A stretch of DNA of 64,000 bases. It comes from Hydrogenimonas cancrithermarum. GTDB lineage: Bacteria > Campylobacterota > Campylobacteria > Campylobacterales > Hydrogenimonadaceae. The notes below the pieces were generated by a model. The model had not been told where the DNA came from and made no database searches. It saw only the letters and a list, made by a program, of their open reading frames with translations. How positions within the stretch are numbered: the first letter of the stretch is position 1; each line of letters begins with the position of its first letter. Below are positions 45,337 through 52,963 of the stretch, in pieces. Location: contig NZ_AP027370.1 of the NCBI RefSeq assembly GCF_030296055.1, positions 124,001 to 188,000 of the forward strand. The letters are read 5' to 3'. Position numbers and translations under genes: made by a program.

Positions 45337-45366
45337 GGGTCAGGGGTTGAATTTCGACTTTTGAAA
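45337..45366 (+). repeat. GGGTCAGGG-type repeat, copy 1
   Basis: GGGTCAGGG followed 11 bases later by ACTTTTGAAA. The same two blocks, 12 bases apart, recur at 46453-46483. The surroundings (45232-45488) contain no gene. The form recalls sequences flanking REP-associated tyrosine transposases, but no transposase is present. Confidence 0.5.
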
Positions 45367-45488
45367 CTTTGATATGTCGCATCGGGAGTCCAATTTTCGA
45401 ATGAGTTGCTTACAGGCTCTGGCTTTCGAAGCCGAATAGGTCGATAGGGTGGGCGAATGCTTGTGAAGTATTTCCGGTTTCGGAGAAA

Positions 45489-45851
45489 TTATCCACAAGC
45501 TTCCAACGCTTTTTTTGCCGACTTTTCGATGATCGGCAGGCGTGACGTTATGACATCCTCCACGATGTAGAGATCCACACCTTCGTAATCATGGGCGATG
45601 AAATTGCGAAGATCGTAACTGCCTTTGATATCCTGTTTGTCGAAATAGGCGAGTAGCTCGACTTCGCCGTTATGCAGGAGTTTGTCAAACTGCTCGGCGA
45701 TGCTCGTGAGGTGCATCAAAATCGCTGCGCGACTTTCGGCTTCGTCTGCCAGGGCGTTTTCGATCGAACCGTGTTTTTGGATGATGGTATCGATAAAACC
45801 GATCTTTTTAAGTATCGTTTCGATCCGGTGCAGCGCTTTGGGGTCACACAT
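45489..45851 (-). CDS. hepT: HepT-like HEPN ribonuclease toxin
   Basis: A 120-residue helical HEPN protein with the RNase motif RNFIAHDY (Arg82, His87, Tyr89), the R-X4-6-H-X-Y form typical of HepT toxins. HepT cleaves RNA and is neutralised by AMP transfer to the Tyr of this motif by the MNT partner. The gene overlaps the upstream mntA gene by eight bases, the normal order for this toxin-antitoxin system. Chromosomal stability or anti-phage defence are the usual proposals. Confidence 0.88.
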   Translation of the reverse strand: MCDPKALHRIETILKKIGFIDTIIQKHGSIENALADEAESRAAILMHLTSIAEQFDKLLHNGEVELLAYFDKQDIKGSYDLRNFIAHDYEGVDLYIVEDVITSRLPIIEKSAKKALEACG

Positions 45852-46158
45852 CGATCAGCTCACGTTGGATGCGTTTACGTAGAGGACTTTGGCTGTCCAG
45901 GTCGAAAAGGTCGACGGGGCGATGCAGCCGTTTTTGTAGAGTGTCACGGAGGAATCGAAGCGTGTCGAAGTAGTCGTATCCGCTGAAATGTTTTCGATAG
46001 TCGGCTCTTTTGCCGAAGGCGATATCGATGTCGCTGTAGACATTTTGCCTGCCGGTGGCGTAACTGCCGAAGAGTCCTATCTTTTCGATCCCTCGGGCTG
46101 CCAGAGAGGCTTTGATCTCTGTGAGCACTTCCAAAATCTCGTTTCGTGTCGGTTTCAT
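45844..46158 (-). CDS. mntA: MntA-like minimal nucleotidyltransferase antitoxin
   Basis: A 104-residue protein of the DNA polymerase beta superfamily: GSYATGRQNVYSDIDIAFG (residues 31-49) contains the GSX10DXD motif with Ser32, Asp43 and Asp45. In characterised pairs MntA adds AMP to the HEPN tyrosine of HepT. Its overlap with hepT ensures both are made together. The start codon ATG 46158 precedes the typical NEILEVLTEIK helix. Confidence 0.9.
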   Translation of the reverse strand: MKPTRNEILEVLTEIKASLAARGIEKIGLFGSYATGRQNVYSDIDIAFGKRADYRKHFSGYDYFDTLRFLRDTLQKRLHRPVDLFDLDSQSPLRKRIQRELIDV

Positions 46159-46245
46159 GGAACAATTATATCATAGGCACAAAAGTGTGGGAATGGGAGG
46201 AAGGCTAGGATTCGCAGTGGCTTGGACGAAGGGCGGGGTGGGCGG

Positions 46246-46431
46246 TTACCCCAGCTCTTCCACCACCTTTTCGACGAGCGCTTCCATCTTCGGCAGGAGG
46301 TCTTTGCGGAAATCTTCACTGTAGCGCGCTTTGATGATGCGGATGTCTTCGACGAACTGGTCGAACTCTTCGTCTTCGTACATTTCGGTCGTTTCGAAAT
46401 GGATCTCGATCTCCTCCTGCAAATCGTCCAT
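46246..46431 (-). pseudogene. truncated copy of the acidic protein gene at 47217-47648
   Basis: The 61-residue frame is a clear duplicate of the C-terminal part of the 143-residue protein encoded 780 bases away: both contain TEMYEDEEFDQFVED and RIIKARY at the same spacing. Thirty-eight bases (46346-46383) are identical to 47317-47354. Similarity extends about six codons before the Met (FYFFKE against FSFFEA) and then stops at a GGGTCAGGG motif at 46453. It might still make a short protein but looks like a broken copy. Confidence 0.65.
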
Positions 46432-46452
46432 GATTTCTTTGAAAAAATAAAA

Positions 46453-46483
46453 GGGTCAGGGATTAACTTATTAACTTTTGAAA
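46453..46483 (+). repeat. GGGTCAGGG-type repeat, copy 2 (left junction)
   Basis: GGGTCAGGG then ACTTTTGAAA, as in the copy at 45337. It lies exactly where similarity between the truncated and complete acidic genes ends. Between it and the next gene, 46502-46663 is open for 53 codons without a start codon; I see no other content. Confidence 0.5.
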
Positions 46484-46666
46484 TTTGTTTGAAAATTTTG
46501 AAAAAAAAGACATAGATTACCAAAATTCAGAGATGGCCACTCATTTGTCGAAGTACCTGGCCTACGGAAAGCTTTCAAAGTTATATTTCAAATATCTTCT
46601 AAAGTGAATGTAAAGAAATTCAAGGCTATTATTTCCGGTGCAAGGTTTGTTTTTAAAGGATGAGCT

Positions 46667-47203
46667 GTGGATTTAAAGATGAAAGAGGTCAATGACGAAA
46701 TACTTAGACATTTCGCGAATCCCCGAAACTACGGGGAAATGAAGGATGCAGACGGTGTGGGGACGGGAGTCGACAACGCCACCAAAAACTATGCTACCAT
46801 CTATCTGAAAATCGACAACGGTACCATTGAGAAAGCCACATATGTCGCTCACGGGTCGGAAGATACGCTCATTCTGGGCTCCGTACTGACCGAAATGATA
46901 GAAGGCGATACATTGCGAAATGCGATGGAAAGGGTCAGCGCCCTTGAGGGTGAGGTGGCGGAAGCCTATAATCAGATTGAACCACCAAAAATCGATCTCT
47001 CAAAGCCGGAGGGGGAGCAAGTATCTCCCGTTTCAACGGAATCACAGGACAGTGCCAATATCGTCTTGACCGCTTTCAGGGCCGCAGTACGTCATATGGA
47101 GCGTAAAAAAGAGGGGATTATCGAAGAGTATTTCACTATGAATATCGCCAAGCGCTGCCCATATTCAAATACGGACTGCGCTTTCGTCGCCAAAGCGCCC
47201 TGA
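46667..47203 (+). CDS. IscU/NifU-like protein lacking the cluster-binding cysteines
   Basis: A 178-residue protein whose first 95 residues follow the IscU/NifU scaffold fold: HFANPRNYGEMKDADGVG, then YLKIDNGTIEKATYVAHGSED and GSVLTEMIEGDTL. The three scaffold cysteines are absent: the usual PxCGD site is GVDNATKN and the GCGSAIAS site is GSEDTLIL. Two cysteines occur only near the end (CPYSNTDC). It cannot be a normal Fe-S scaffold. GTG 46667 has AAAGGA six bases upstream. Inverted GGGTCAGGG motifs flank it, and the right one overlaps its stop. Confidence 0.78.
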   Translation: MDLKMKEVNDEILRHFANPRNYGEMKDADGVGTGVDNATKNYATIYLKIDNGTIEKATYVAHGSEDTLILGSVLTEMIEGDTLRNAMERVSALEGEVAEAYNQIEPPKIDLSKPEGEQVSPVSTESQDSANIVLTAFRAAVRHMERKKEGIIEEYFTMNIAKRCPYSNTDCAFVAKAP

Positions 47204-47206
47204 CCC
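47198..47206 (-). repeat. GGGTCAGGG motif, inverted copy (right junction)
   Basis: CCCTGACCC on the + strand, overlapping the stop of the IscU-like gene. It is the inverted partner of 46453-46461, so the IscU-like gene is bracketed by a nine-base inverted repeat and lies between two copies of the acidic-protein gene. Confidence 0.45.
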
Positions 47207-47216
47207 TGACTTTGTA

Positions 47217-47648
47217 TTATGCCAGGTCGTCCAAAACGGTTTTCACAAAATCGTTCATCTTCTCTTTGTACTCGTTTTCGAAAATTTCACCGTAACGGGC
47301 TTTGATGATCCTCATATCTTCGACGAACTGGTCGAACTCTTCGTCTTCGTACATCTCGGTTACTTCGAAAAATAGCTCGATCTCCTCCTGCAGGTCCTTC
47401 ATGAACGCTTCGAAAAAGGAAAAGGCTTCGGGGTAGCGCCGAATGAGAAGATCGGCCTGTTCCTTCAGGGGAAGAGAGACCTCTCCGAAATAGGGATCGA
47501 GATCGATTATCTGCATAAAACCGTTTTTTTCGATCTCTTTCAAAATCGCATCGAGGGCGACGAGCGGGGAAAATTTCTCATCCTCCGGGTTTTCGGCAGC
47601 TTTTTTCAGAACTTTTTCCAGCCTCTCTCTCATTTGCGGTTCTATCAC
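47217..47648 (-). CDS. acidic helical protein of unknown function, complete copy
   Basis: A 143-residue, mostly helical acidic protein (MIEPQMRERLEKVLKKAAEN start, TEMYEDEEFDQFVED and RIIKARYGEIFENEY near the end). No membrane segment or catalytic motif is evident; I do not recognise the family. The start overlaps the stop of the upstream zinc protein (ATGA), so the two are translated together and may interact. A truncated copy is at 46246-46431. Confidence 0.75.
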   Translation of the reverse strand: MIEPQMRERLEKVLKKAAENPEDEKFSPLVALDAILKEIEKNGFMQIIDLDPYFGEVSLPLKEQADLLIRRYPEAFSFFEAFMKDLQEEIELFFEVTEMYEDEEFDQFVEDMRIIKARYGEIFENEYKEKMNDFVKTVLDDLA

Positions 47649-48226
47649 TTTTCGTCTCCTTCAAAATCTATTTTGCATCCGTAGTCGTTGTCCAAAAAAA
47701 GCTTCACTTTTCTCTCCGAGCCGTCGAACGCGCGTATCGTCACATCCGTCACCCCTTTTGCCAGAAGCTCTTTGGCTTTTGTTTTACTCAGCATTTTACC
47801 GCCGAAACGCTTAATCGAATTTTTGAAAATAGCGAAGTCGCACCCTTCCTCCCATCGGGAACAGCCAAAACAGAGCGGACTCTCCACGACGTCGGCCCCG
47901 CAGAGCGGGCATGCGCCAAGAACCTCCAGTTCGCCGCCCGCCTCGAAATCGATCCACGGACGCCATTTGCCATCGACTTTCTTGAGTTCTACATCGAAGA
48001 TACGTTCCACGCCGCTGGAGGTCTTGAATATCATGCGTGCGTGACCCTTGAGAAGTTTGCGCATCTGTTTCGGGCTGATACAGTAATGACCAAGTTCCGC
48101 CAACGCATGGACCGAGACGGTAAAATCGCATCCTTCACGAAAGCCTTCGCATCCGTAAAAATCGCCCCGGTTGACAATGTCGCTGCCGCATTCGGGACAC
48201 GTTCCAAGTTTTCCTGCTGCTTTCAT
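47645..48226 (-). CDS. protein of two topoisomerase-tail zinc repeats
   Basis: A 193-residue protein built of two modules resembling the C-terminal repeats of DNA topoisomerase III. Each has a CPxCG knuckle (residues 10-14, and CPLCG in the second), then GC...GC (YGCEGFREGCDF; FGCSRWEEGCDF), then a lysine-rich strand-helix part (KQMRKLLKGHA; KAKELLAKGV). There is no topoisomerase catalytic domain. Such orphan repeats may bind nucleic acid. It heads the leftward pair with the acidic protein. Confidence 0.75.
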   Translation of the reverse strand: MKAAGKLGTCPECGSDIVNRGDFYGCEGFREGCDFTVSVHALAELGHYCISPKQMRKLLKGHARMIFKTSSGVERIFDVELKKVDGKWRPWIDFEAGGELEVLGACPLCGADVVESPLCFGCSRWEEGCDFAIFKNSIKRFGGKMLSKTKAKELLAKGVTDVTIRAFDGSERKVKLFLDNDYGCKIDFEGDEK

Positions 48227-48331
48227 ACGAAAAATCTCCTTTCTTCACGAACGATTCCGTAAAGAAATTTCCATCATTGAAGTTTTCACCCGAGGGCGAG
48301 AACAGTGTTCGGATTTTATCTTATTTTTGGA

Positions 48332-48337
48332 TATAAT
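48332..48337 (+). promoter_or_regulatory. -10 box of dbpA
   Basis: TATAAT preceded by TTTTTGGA predicts transcription from about 48344. This lies inside the longest open frame and shows that translation must begin downstream of it. Confidence 0.5.
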
Positions 48338-48364
48338 CGGCGTATATCACTTCAAAGAAATCAA

Positions 48365-49750
48365 TTGCAATCCAACCTATCCTTTTCCACCCTCCCGCTT
48401 TCGAAAGAGATCCTGAAAAATCTCGCTTCGCTGGGCTACAGCTCCATGACACAGATACAGGCGCGGAGTCTGCCCCATATCCTTAAAAACAGGGACGTCA
48501 TCGCCAAAGCCAAAACCGGCAGCGGCAAGACGGCGGCATTCGGCATCGGCCTGCTCGACAAGCTGGATGTCAAAGCGTTCCGTATCCAGGAGATCGTACT
48601 CTGCCCGACCCGTGAACTTGCAGACCAGGTGGCCAAAGAGCTTCGCCGTCTGGCACGCTTTACGCACAATGTCAAGATTCTGACACTTTGCGGAGGCATG
48701 CCCTTCGGCCCTCAACGCCGCTCCCTCGAACATGGTGCCCACATTATCGTCGGTACGCCCGGACGCATTCAGGATCATCTGGGCAAAGGGACACTGCTGC
48801 TGGACAATGTCCATACGCTCGTGCTCGACGAAGCCGACCGCATGCTCGATATGGGATTTCACGATGCGATCTTGAAGATCGTTTCCAACATACCAAAACT
48901 GCGCCAGACACTCCTTTTTTCGGCGACATTCCCAAAAAATATCGAGGCAATGAGCAAAAAAGTACAAAACGACGCTGTCACCGTCATACCCGATGAGGCG
49001 GCTTATGAAAACAAAATCGCGCAATACAGCGTTCGAACGCGAAGAGAGGACAAAACGGAGTGCGTCCTGCATCTTCTCAGCGACTACCGCCCCAAATCGG
49101 CCATGCTTTTTTGCAACACCAAGCTCGACGTTCAGGAAGTGGCCCGCACACTGCAAAATGGCGGTATTCATGCCAAAGCCCTTCACGGGGACCTCGAACA
49201 GCTCGAACGCACCGAGGTACTGGTACAGTTTTCGAACGGGAGCACGCCCGTGCTGGTCGCGACGGATGTGGCGGCGCGCGGATTGGACATCGCGAATCTC
49301 GATATGGTCATCAATTACGACCTTCCGCACGACCCGGAAGTCTATCTGCACCGTATCGGACGGACGGGACGTGCCGGAAACGAGGGTATGGCCATCAGTC
49401 TGAGGGCTCCTTACGATGAAAAAAAGCTGAAAACGATCGAGGGGTATCAGAAAAAAACGCTTGAAGAGATCGCGATGCCGGAGCGCGAAACCAAAAAAGA
49501 ACCCCTACCGCTGCCGCAGATGCAGACACTCTGCATTTTCGGTGGGAAAAAAGAGAAGTTGCGGCCGGGCGACATTCTGGGGGCTTTGGCGAAAGATGCA
49601 GGGATCGAGGGGCGAAATATCGGGAAAATCGATATTTTCGACGTTTACAGCTATGTCGCCGTAGTACGCTCGGAGATCGAACGTGCAGTCAAGCACTTCG
49701 AAAACGGCAAAATCAAGGGACGGGCATTCAAAACCAAGGTGTGTGACTGA
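48365..49750 (+). CDS. dbpA: ATP-dependent RNA helicase of the DbpA type
   Basis: A DEAD-box helicase acting in assembly of the large ribosomal subunit. Motifs in order: YSSMTQIQ (Q motif), AKTGSGKTAAFG, PTRELA, DEAD, SAT, RGLDIA and HRIGRTGRAG. The last 75 residues (QTLCIFGGKKEKLRPGDILG, IGKIDIFDVYSYVAV) form the DbpA-type RNA-binding domain that recognises 23S rRNA. I chose TTG 48365 because it lies after the predicted transcription start and gives 461 residues, the family length; the ribosome site is weak, so the exact start is uncertain. The stop overlaps the next ATG by one base. Confidence 0.9.
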   Translation: MQSNLSFSTLPLSKEILKNLASLGYSSMTQIQARSLPHILKNRDVIAKAKTGSGKTAAFGIGLLDKLDVKAFRIQEIVLCPTRELADQVAKELRRLARFTHNVKILTLCGGMPFGPQRRSLEHGAHIIVGTPGRIQDHLGKGTLLLDNVHTLVLDEADRMLDMGFHDAILKIVSNIPKLRQTLLFSATFPKNIEAMSKKVQNDAVTVIPDEAAYENKIAQYSVRTRREDKTECVLHLLSDYRPKSAMLFCNTKLDVQEVARTLQNGGIHAKALHGDLEQLERTEVLVQFSNGSTPVLVATDVAARGLDIANLDMVINYDLPHDPEVYLHRIGRTGRAGNEGMAISLRAPYDEKKLKTIEGYQKKTLEEIAMPERETKKEPLPLPQMQTLCIFGGKKEKLRPGDILGALAKDAGIEGRNIGKIDIFDVYSYVAVVRSEIERAVKHFENGKIKGRAFKTKVCD

Positions 49751-50202
49751 TGCATATTTTCGTCGACGGCGATGCCTTTCCCAACCTTTTGAAACCTATT
49801 GTCGTACGGGCGGTAGAGCGGCTGGAGCTTCCGGTCGTGCTTGTCTCCAACAAAAAGGTGAGTCTTGGAAAATCGAAGCGGGTCACGGCACACATCGTGG
49901 AAGCGGGTGCGGACAAAGCGGATGACCTGATCGTACAGATGGCCGAACCCGGCGACCTTGTCATCACGGCCGACATTCCCCTTGCCGACCGGGTCCTTGA
50001 AAAGGGTGCCCATGCCATCGACCACAGAGGCGAACGTTACACCAAAGAGAATATCAAACAGTACCTTACCATGCGCAATCTGATGGAGGAACTTCGTGAC
50101 GGCGGTGTCGTCACCGGCGGGCCTGCCGCATTCACGAAAAAAGATGTCCATGCATTCGCCAATACATTGAACGCCTTTTTTACAAAACATTTGAAAAAAT
50201 GA
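49750..50202 (+). CDS. YaiI/YqxD family protein (UPF0178, DUF188)
   Basis: A 150-residue protein of the DUF188 family with a PIN-like nuclease look: FVDGDAFPN near the N-terminus, GADKADDLIV and DLVITADIPLADRVLEKGA carry the acidic residues expected at the active centre, and a conserved GGP...F follows. Function is not established; RNA processing is a guess from the fold. Coupled to dbpA (TGATG), which fits an RNA-related role. Confidence 0.88.
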   Translation: MHIFVDGDAFPNLLKPIVVRAVERLELPVVLVSNKKVSLGKSKRVTAHIVEAGADKADDLIVQMAEPGDLVITADIPLADRVLEKGAHAIDHRGERYTKENIKQYLTMRNLMEELRDGGVVTGGPAAFTKKDVHAFANTLNAFFTKHLKK

Positions 50203-50213
50203 TACTTTTTACT

Positions 50214-50227
50214 TTGATATATATCAA
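50214..50227 (+). promoter_or_regulatory. perfect FNR-type box before the di-haem cytochrome gene
   Basis: TTGAT-ATAT-ATCAA is an exact match to the FNR/ANR consensus. Its centre lies 41.5 bases before the A of the cytochrome ATG; a TACACT hexamer at 50250-50255 could be the -10, giving a class II activation layout with an almost leaderless mRNA. A Crp/Fnr-family regulator for low-oxygen control is inferred. Confidence 0.65.
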
Positions 50228-50261
50228 TTGAAATTATCGTTATTTTCATTACACTGTGGGT

Positions 50262-50921
50262 ATGAAAAAGTTGGTTTCGACACTTCTATGCATATTTATG
50301 GCAGCTTTTCCACTTTTTGCAAAAGAGGGATTCAGCTTGGAAGACGAAAAGAGGTATCTGAAAACGCTCGAGTCCATCATGAAAAAGATCGACAAAAAAC
50401 ACCTTACCGAGATGGGCAGAGCGCTCTACATTCGAAAGTGCGCCTTCTGTCACGGCAAAGATGGCAGAGGCCGCAACGGATTCGCCGCCGACCTCACGCG
50501 AAGAATCTCGCAAGAGAGCGCCAAATACACAATCCAAAACGGCGGGCACAACTTCAAAAAGAGTTTTCCCGGAAGCATGCCGCCGATGGTTCCGGAACCC
50601 TCACGCGCGGAGGTCATCGCCGACTATGTAGCCAAAGGTTTTCCAAACGGACATCCCGGCAAAACGATTTTCGTCAAGGCCTACTGTGCCAGATGCCACG
50701 GTACCGATGGCCGTGGAATACGATTTCGTGCGCCGAATATCCGGCATTTCGACACATCTACCATTGCCGCCGTTTTGAGAAACGGTAAAAAAGGGGTCAT
50801 CGGCAGGATGCCTGCTTACACGCACTTTTCCGCCTCCCAGGTTACGATGCTCTCTTACTTCATCATGACCCTTTCCGAGCGACCGGCTGTAAAAATCCGA
50901 AAAATAACGACGGATCGTTAG
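50262..50921 (+). CDS. exported di-haem cytochrome c
   Basis: A 219-residue periplasmic cytochrome with signal peptide (cleavage after LFA, residue 20). Two CXXCH motifs, CAFCH (Cys60-His64) and CARCH (Cys142-His146), lie in tandem cytochrome c4/c553-like domains; GSMPPM and GRMPAY supply the likely Met axial ligands. It would carry electrons to a terminal oxidase or reductase. An FNR box directly upstream suggests control by oxygen. ATG 50262 is preferred to the GTG at 50256 because the signal peptide then begins MKK. Confidence 0.9.
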   Translation: MKKLVSTLLCIFMAAFPLFAKEGFSLEDEKRYLKTLESIMKKIDKKHLTEMGRALYIRKCAFCHGKDGRGRNGFAADLTRRISQESAKYTIQNGGHNFKKSFPGSMPPMVPEPSRAEVIADYVAKGFPNGHPGKTIFVKAYCARCHGTDGRGIRFRAPNIRHFDTSTIAAVLRNGKKGVIGRMPAYTHFSASQVTMLSYFIMTLSERPAVKIRKITTDR

Positions 50922-50976
50922 CGACGATTTAACACTGTGATGCTATCATTATGCATCAACACAAAAAGGCTCTACC

Positions 50977-51570
50977 ATGAAAAAGCGATATTCGACTCTG
51001 CTTGTTTTGATACTCTCGCTCATGTTCGGATTGACAGGATGTGCGCAAAAACCCAAAGTGAGTATCTCTTTCGATCCGTTTACACCCAATCCCGCCGTCC
51101 TTCAAAAAAGCGGAACGATCTATCTCGCCAGAGTGACCGATGCGAGAAAAAACAAAAATGTGGTCGGGAAAATCATCCAGAGCGGCAAACCCGTCACGAC
51201 GATCCTCACCGACGATTCGATCGACAGATGGTTCGCCGATGCGCTTGTCAAGGCACTCGATGTGGAAGGATGCAAAGTCGTCAGGAAGCCTGTCAACAAC
51301 TCCAAAGTGGCACAGGTCAAAATCCGCATCGACGAACTCGAAGCTCTCCTTGATCGAAGCGAACTGACCAAAGAGAACCTGACGGCAACGGCGAAGGTGA
51401 CGCTTTTTATCAAACAGGGCAATGTCCAAATCACCAAGCATGTCGGACTGACACAGAAAAAATGGGTTCCCCCGTTTTCGGGAGAAGGCACCGTCAAATC
51501 CTACCTCCAGGAGACACTCGAGCAGCTGGTCGAAAGCGTGCGCGAACATATCGACGAATATCGCTTTTAA
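50977..51570 (+). CDS. YajG-like lipoprotein
   Basis: A 197-residue outer-membrane lipoprotein precursor (signal ending LTGC, Cys22). The mature part follows the YajG pattern: IYLARVTDARKN, ILTDDSIDRWFADALVKALD, then a beta-rich half with VKIRIDELEA and TATAKVTLFI. YajG-like proteins are of unknown function; the fold resembles lipoproteins of LPS or pilus assembly. It precedes a membrane protein by three bases and probably forms an operon with it. Confidence 0.8.
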   Translation: MKKRYSTLLVLILSLMFGLTGCAQKPKVSISFDPFTPNPAVLQKSGTIYLARVTDARKNKNVVGKIIQSGKPVTTILTDDSIDRWFADALVKALDVEGCKVVRKPVNNSKVAQVKIRIDELEALLDRSELTKENLTATAKVTLFIKQGNVQITKHVGLTQKKWVPPFSGEGTVKSYLQETLEQLVESVREHIDEYRF

Positions 51571-51573
51571 TCG

Positions 51574-52236
51574 ATGCGTTTATACAGTAGACTCTTTTGG
51601 CTGGCGCTCTGGGGTATCTCTTTTGCCTACATCGAAAGTTCGGTTGTCGTCTATCTAAGAAAAATCTACTATCCCCAAGGGTTCTCTTTTCCGCTCGTTC
51701 CGATAGAGTCTCATATCCTTTCGACCGAAACGATCCGTGAAGCGATGACGCTCATCATCATGTGGGCGACTGTAACGCTGACCTTCGAACGGCTTCAAAG
51801 TAAAATTGCCGCCTACCTCATTCTTTTCGGAGTATGGGACATCTTTTACTACATTTTTTTGAAACTGCTGCTCGACTGGCCTGCCTCGGTCACGACATGG
51901 GATATACTTTTTCTCATTCCCTCACCATGGGTTGGGCCTGTTTGGGCTCCCGTCGTCGTTTCTATGGCCCTCATCTTTGCGGGAGTCGTGCTGTTGAAAA
52001 GGGCGGAAGAGAAGCGTTTCCTGCGTTTCGGCCTGAAATTTTTCATAGGAGAGCTGCTCGCCGGAGCGCTCATCATTCTCTCTTTTCTGATTCCAGGAGC
52101 CGATGTTTTGAAAGAGGGTGTCCCATCACATTTCCCCGCATCGATTTTTTGGTCCGGTTTTTCATTGGGAACAGCGATATTTCTCTATACCGTCTTTGGG
52201 GATGATCTATTTCACAAACAGAAGGCTACAACGTAG
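51574..52236 (+). CDS. multi-helix membrane protein of unknown function
   Basis: A 220-residue inner-membrane protein with about six hydrophobic segments (for example WLALWGISFAYIESSVVVYL, ILFGVWDIFYYIFLKLLLDW, FGLKFFIGELLAGALIILSF). A conserved-looking IESSVVVYLRKIYYPQGF and PSPWVGPVWAPV suggest a real family, but I cannot name it. Translation probably follows from the YajG-like gene, three bases upstream. The C-terminus is charged and cytoplasmic or periplasmic. Confidence 0.75.
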   Translation: MRLYSRLFWLALWGISFAYIESSVVVYLRKIYYPQGFSFPLVPIESHILSTETIREAMTLIIMWATVTLTFERLQSKIAAYLILFGVWDIFYYIFLKLLLDWPASVTTWDILFLIPSPWVGPVWAPVVVSMALIFAGVVLLKRAEEKRFLRFGLKFFIGELLAGALIILSFLIPGADVLKEGVPSHFPASIFWSGFSLGTAIFLYTVFGDDLFHKQKATT

Positions 52237-52247
52237 AAAGAATGGTG

Positions 52248-52253
52248 TATAAT
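52248..52253 (+). promoter_or_regulatory. -10 box of the gene at 52304
   Basis: TATAAT predicts a transcript starting near 52260, which rules out the GTG at 52256 as the start codon and favours ATG 52304. Confidence 0.45.
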
Positions 52254-52303
52254 GCGTGCAAAATCATCATGCATACTATCGTTCAGTGAAAGGCTTTTTC
52301 CAA

Positions 52304-52963
52304 ATGCAACATACGATCAAATATGTCGGTCCGAAACCGATCTGTTCCCAGCATGGCGTCGAATTCGACCATGCAAAAGAGGATCGATTCATCTTCATCG
52401 AAACCATCATCCAGCTCATCGAGGCACTCGACAGGGAAACGCACGAAGATGCAACGCTCCACTTCAGTATCAAATACCATACACTGGATTCCAATCTCAT
52501 CATGGAGAAGGTCAGAAAGTATCATCCCGATATCGATAAACGCATCGAAAAGGAGATCGCCGAAAAAGAGAGAGAGCTCTCGGATGAGATGAAGTATGTC
52601 GAAGAAAACCCTTTCCTCTCGGAGCGAGAGAGGGAAGCGTGGATGAAAAACATCCGTATCATGCACGACTACGTCATCCAGCGTCTAATCAACAAGACCG
52701 TTTATCATACGCTTATCTCGACCCTTGCCGAAGAGCTGCTCAAAGATCGCATTCGCTACATCGTTCTTCCTATGCACGGAAATTTCCATCATGTGGCGAA
52801 AACGCTTTCCTATGCACTCGAACACAGATCCCCTCCGGTCTCGTCTCATGCGGAGATCGTCGAAACGAAAGAGGGGCTCGCTTTGCGATTCAACGTCTCC
52901 GCAGGGGTGGAAGCTTCCACCCCGTACTTTGTCATGCCCGCTCCCGTTCCCACCTCTTCATAA
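52304..52963 (+). CDS. cytoplasmic protein of unknown function
   Basis: A 219-residue soluble protein. The first 50 residues look globular (IKYVGPKPICSQHGVEFDHA, FIFIETIIQLIEALD). The middle is a charged helical region (residues about 78-118, EKEIAEKERELSDEMKYVEE) and the end returns to helix and strand (YIVLPMHGNFHHVAKTLSYA). No known motif is seen. The start is chosen from the promoter position; a ribosome site is not obvious. Its last 32 bases overlap the end of the convergent phosphoribosyltransferase gene. Confidence 0.7.
   Translation: MQHTIKYVGPKPICSQHGVEFDHAKEDRFIFIETIIQLIEALDRETHEDATLHFSIKYHTLDSNLIMEKVRKYHPDIDKRIEKEIAEKERELSDEMKYVEENPFLSEREREAWMKNIRIMHDYVIQRLINKTVYHTLISTLAEELLKDRIRYIVLPMHGNFHHVAKTLSYALEHRSPPVSSHAEIVETKEGLALRFNVSAGVEASTPYFVMPAPVPTSS

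Noticed and set aside
46502-46663. 53 open codons before the IscU-like gene
   Set aside because: No start codon and only one short stretch of protein-like sequence; not enough to call a gene or remnant.
46453-47206. Insertion sequence carrying the IscU-like gene
   Set aside because: Inverted nine-base ends are suggestive, but there is no transposase and no clear target-site duplication, so I report it as an observation rather than a mobile element.
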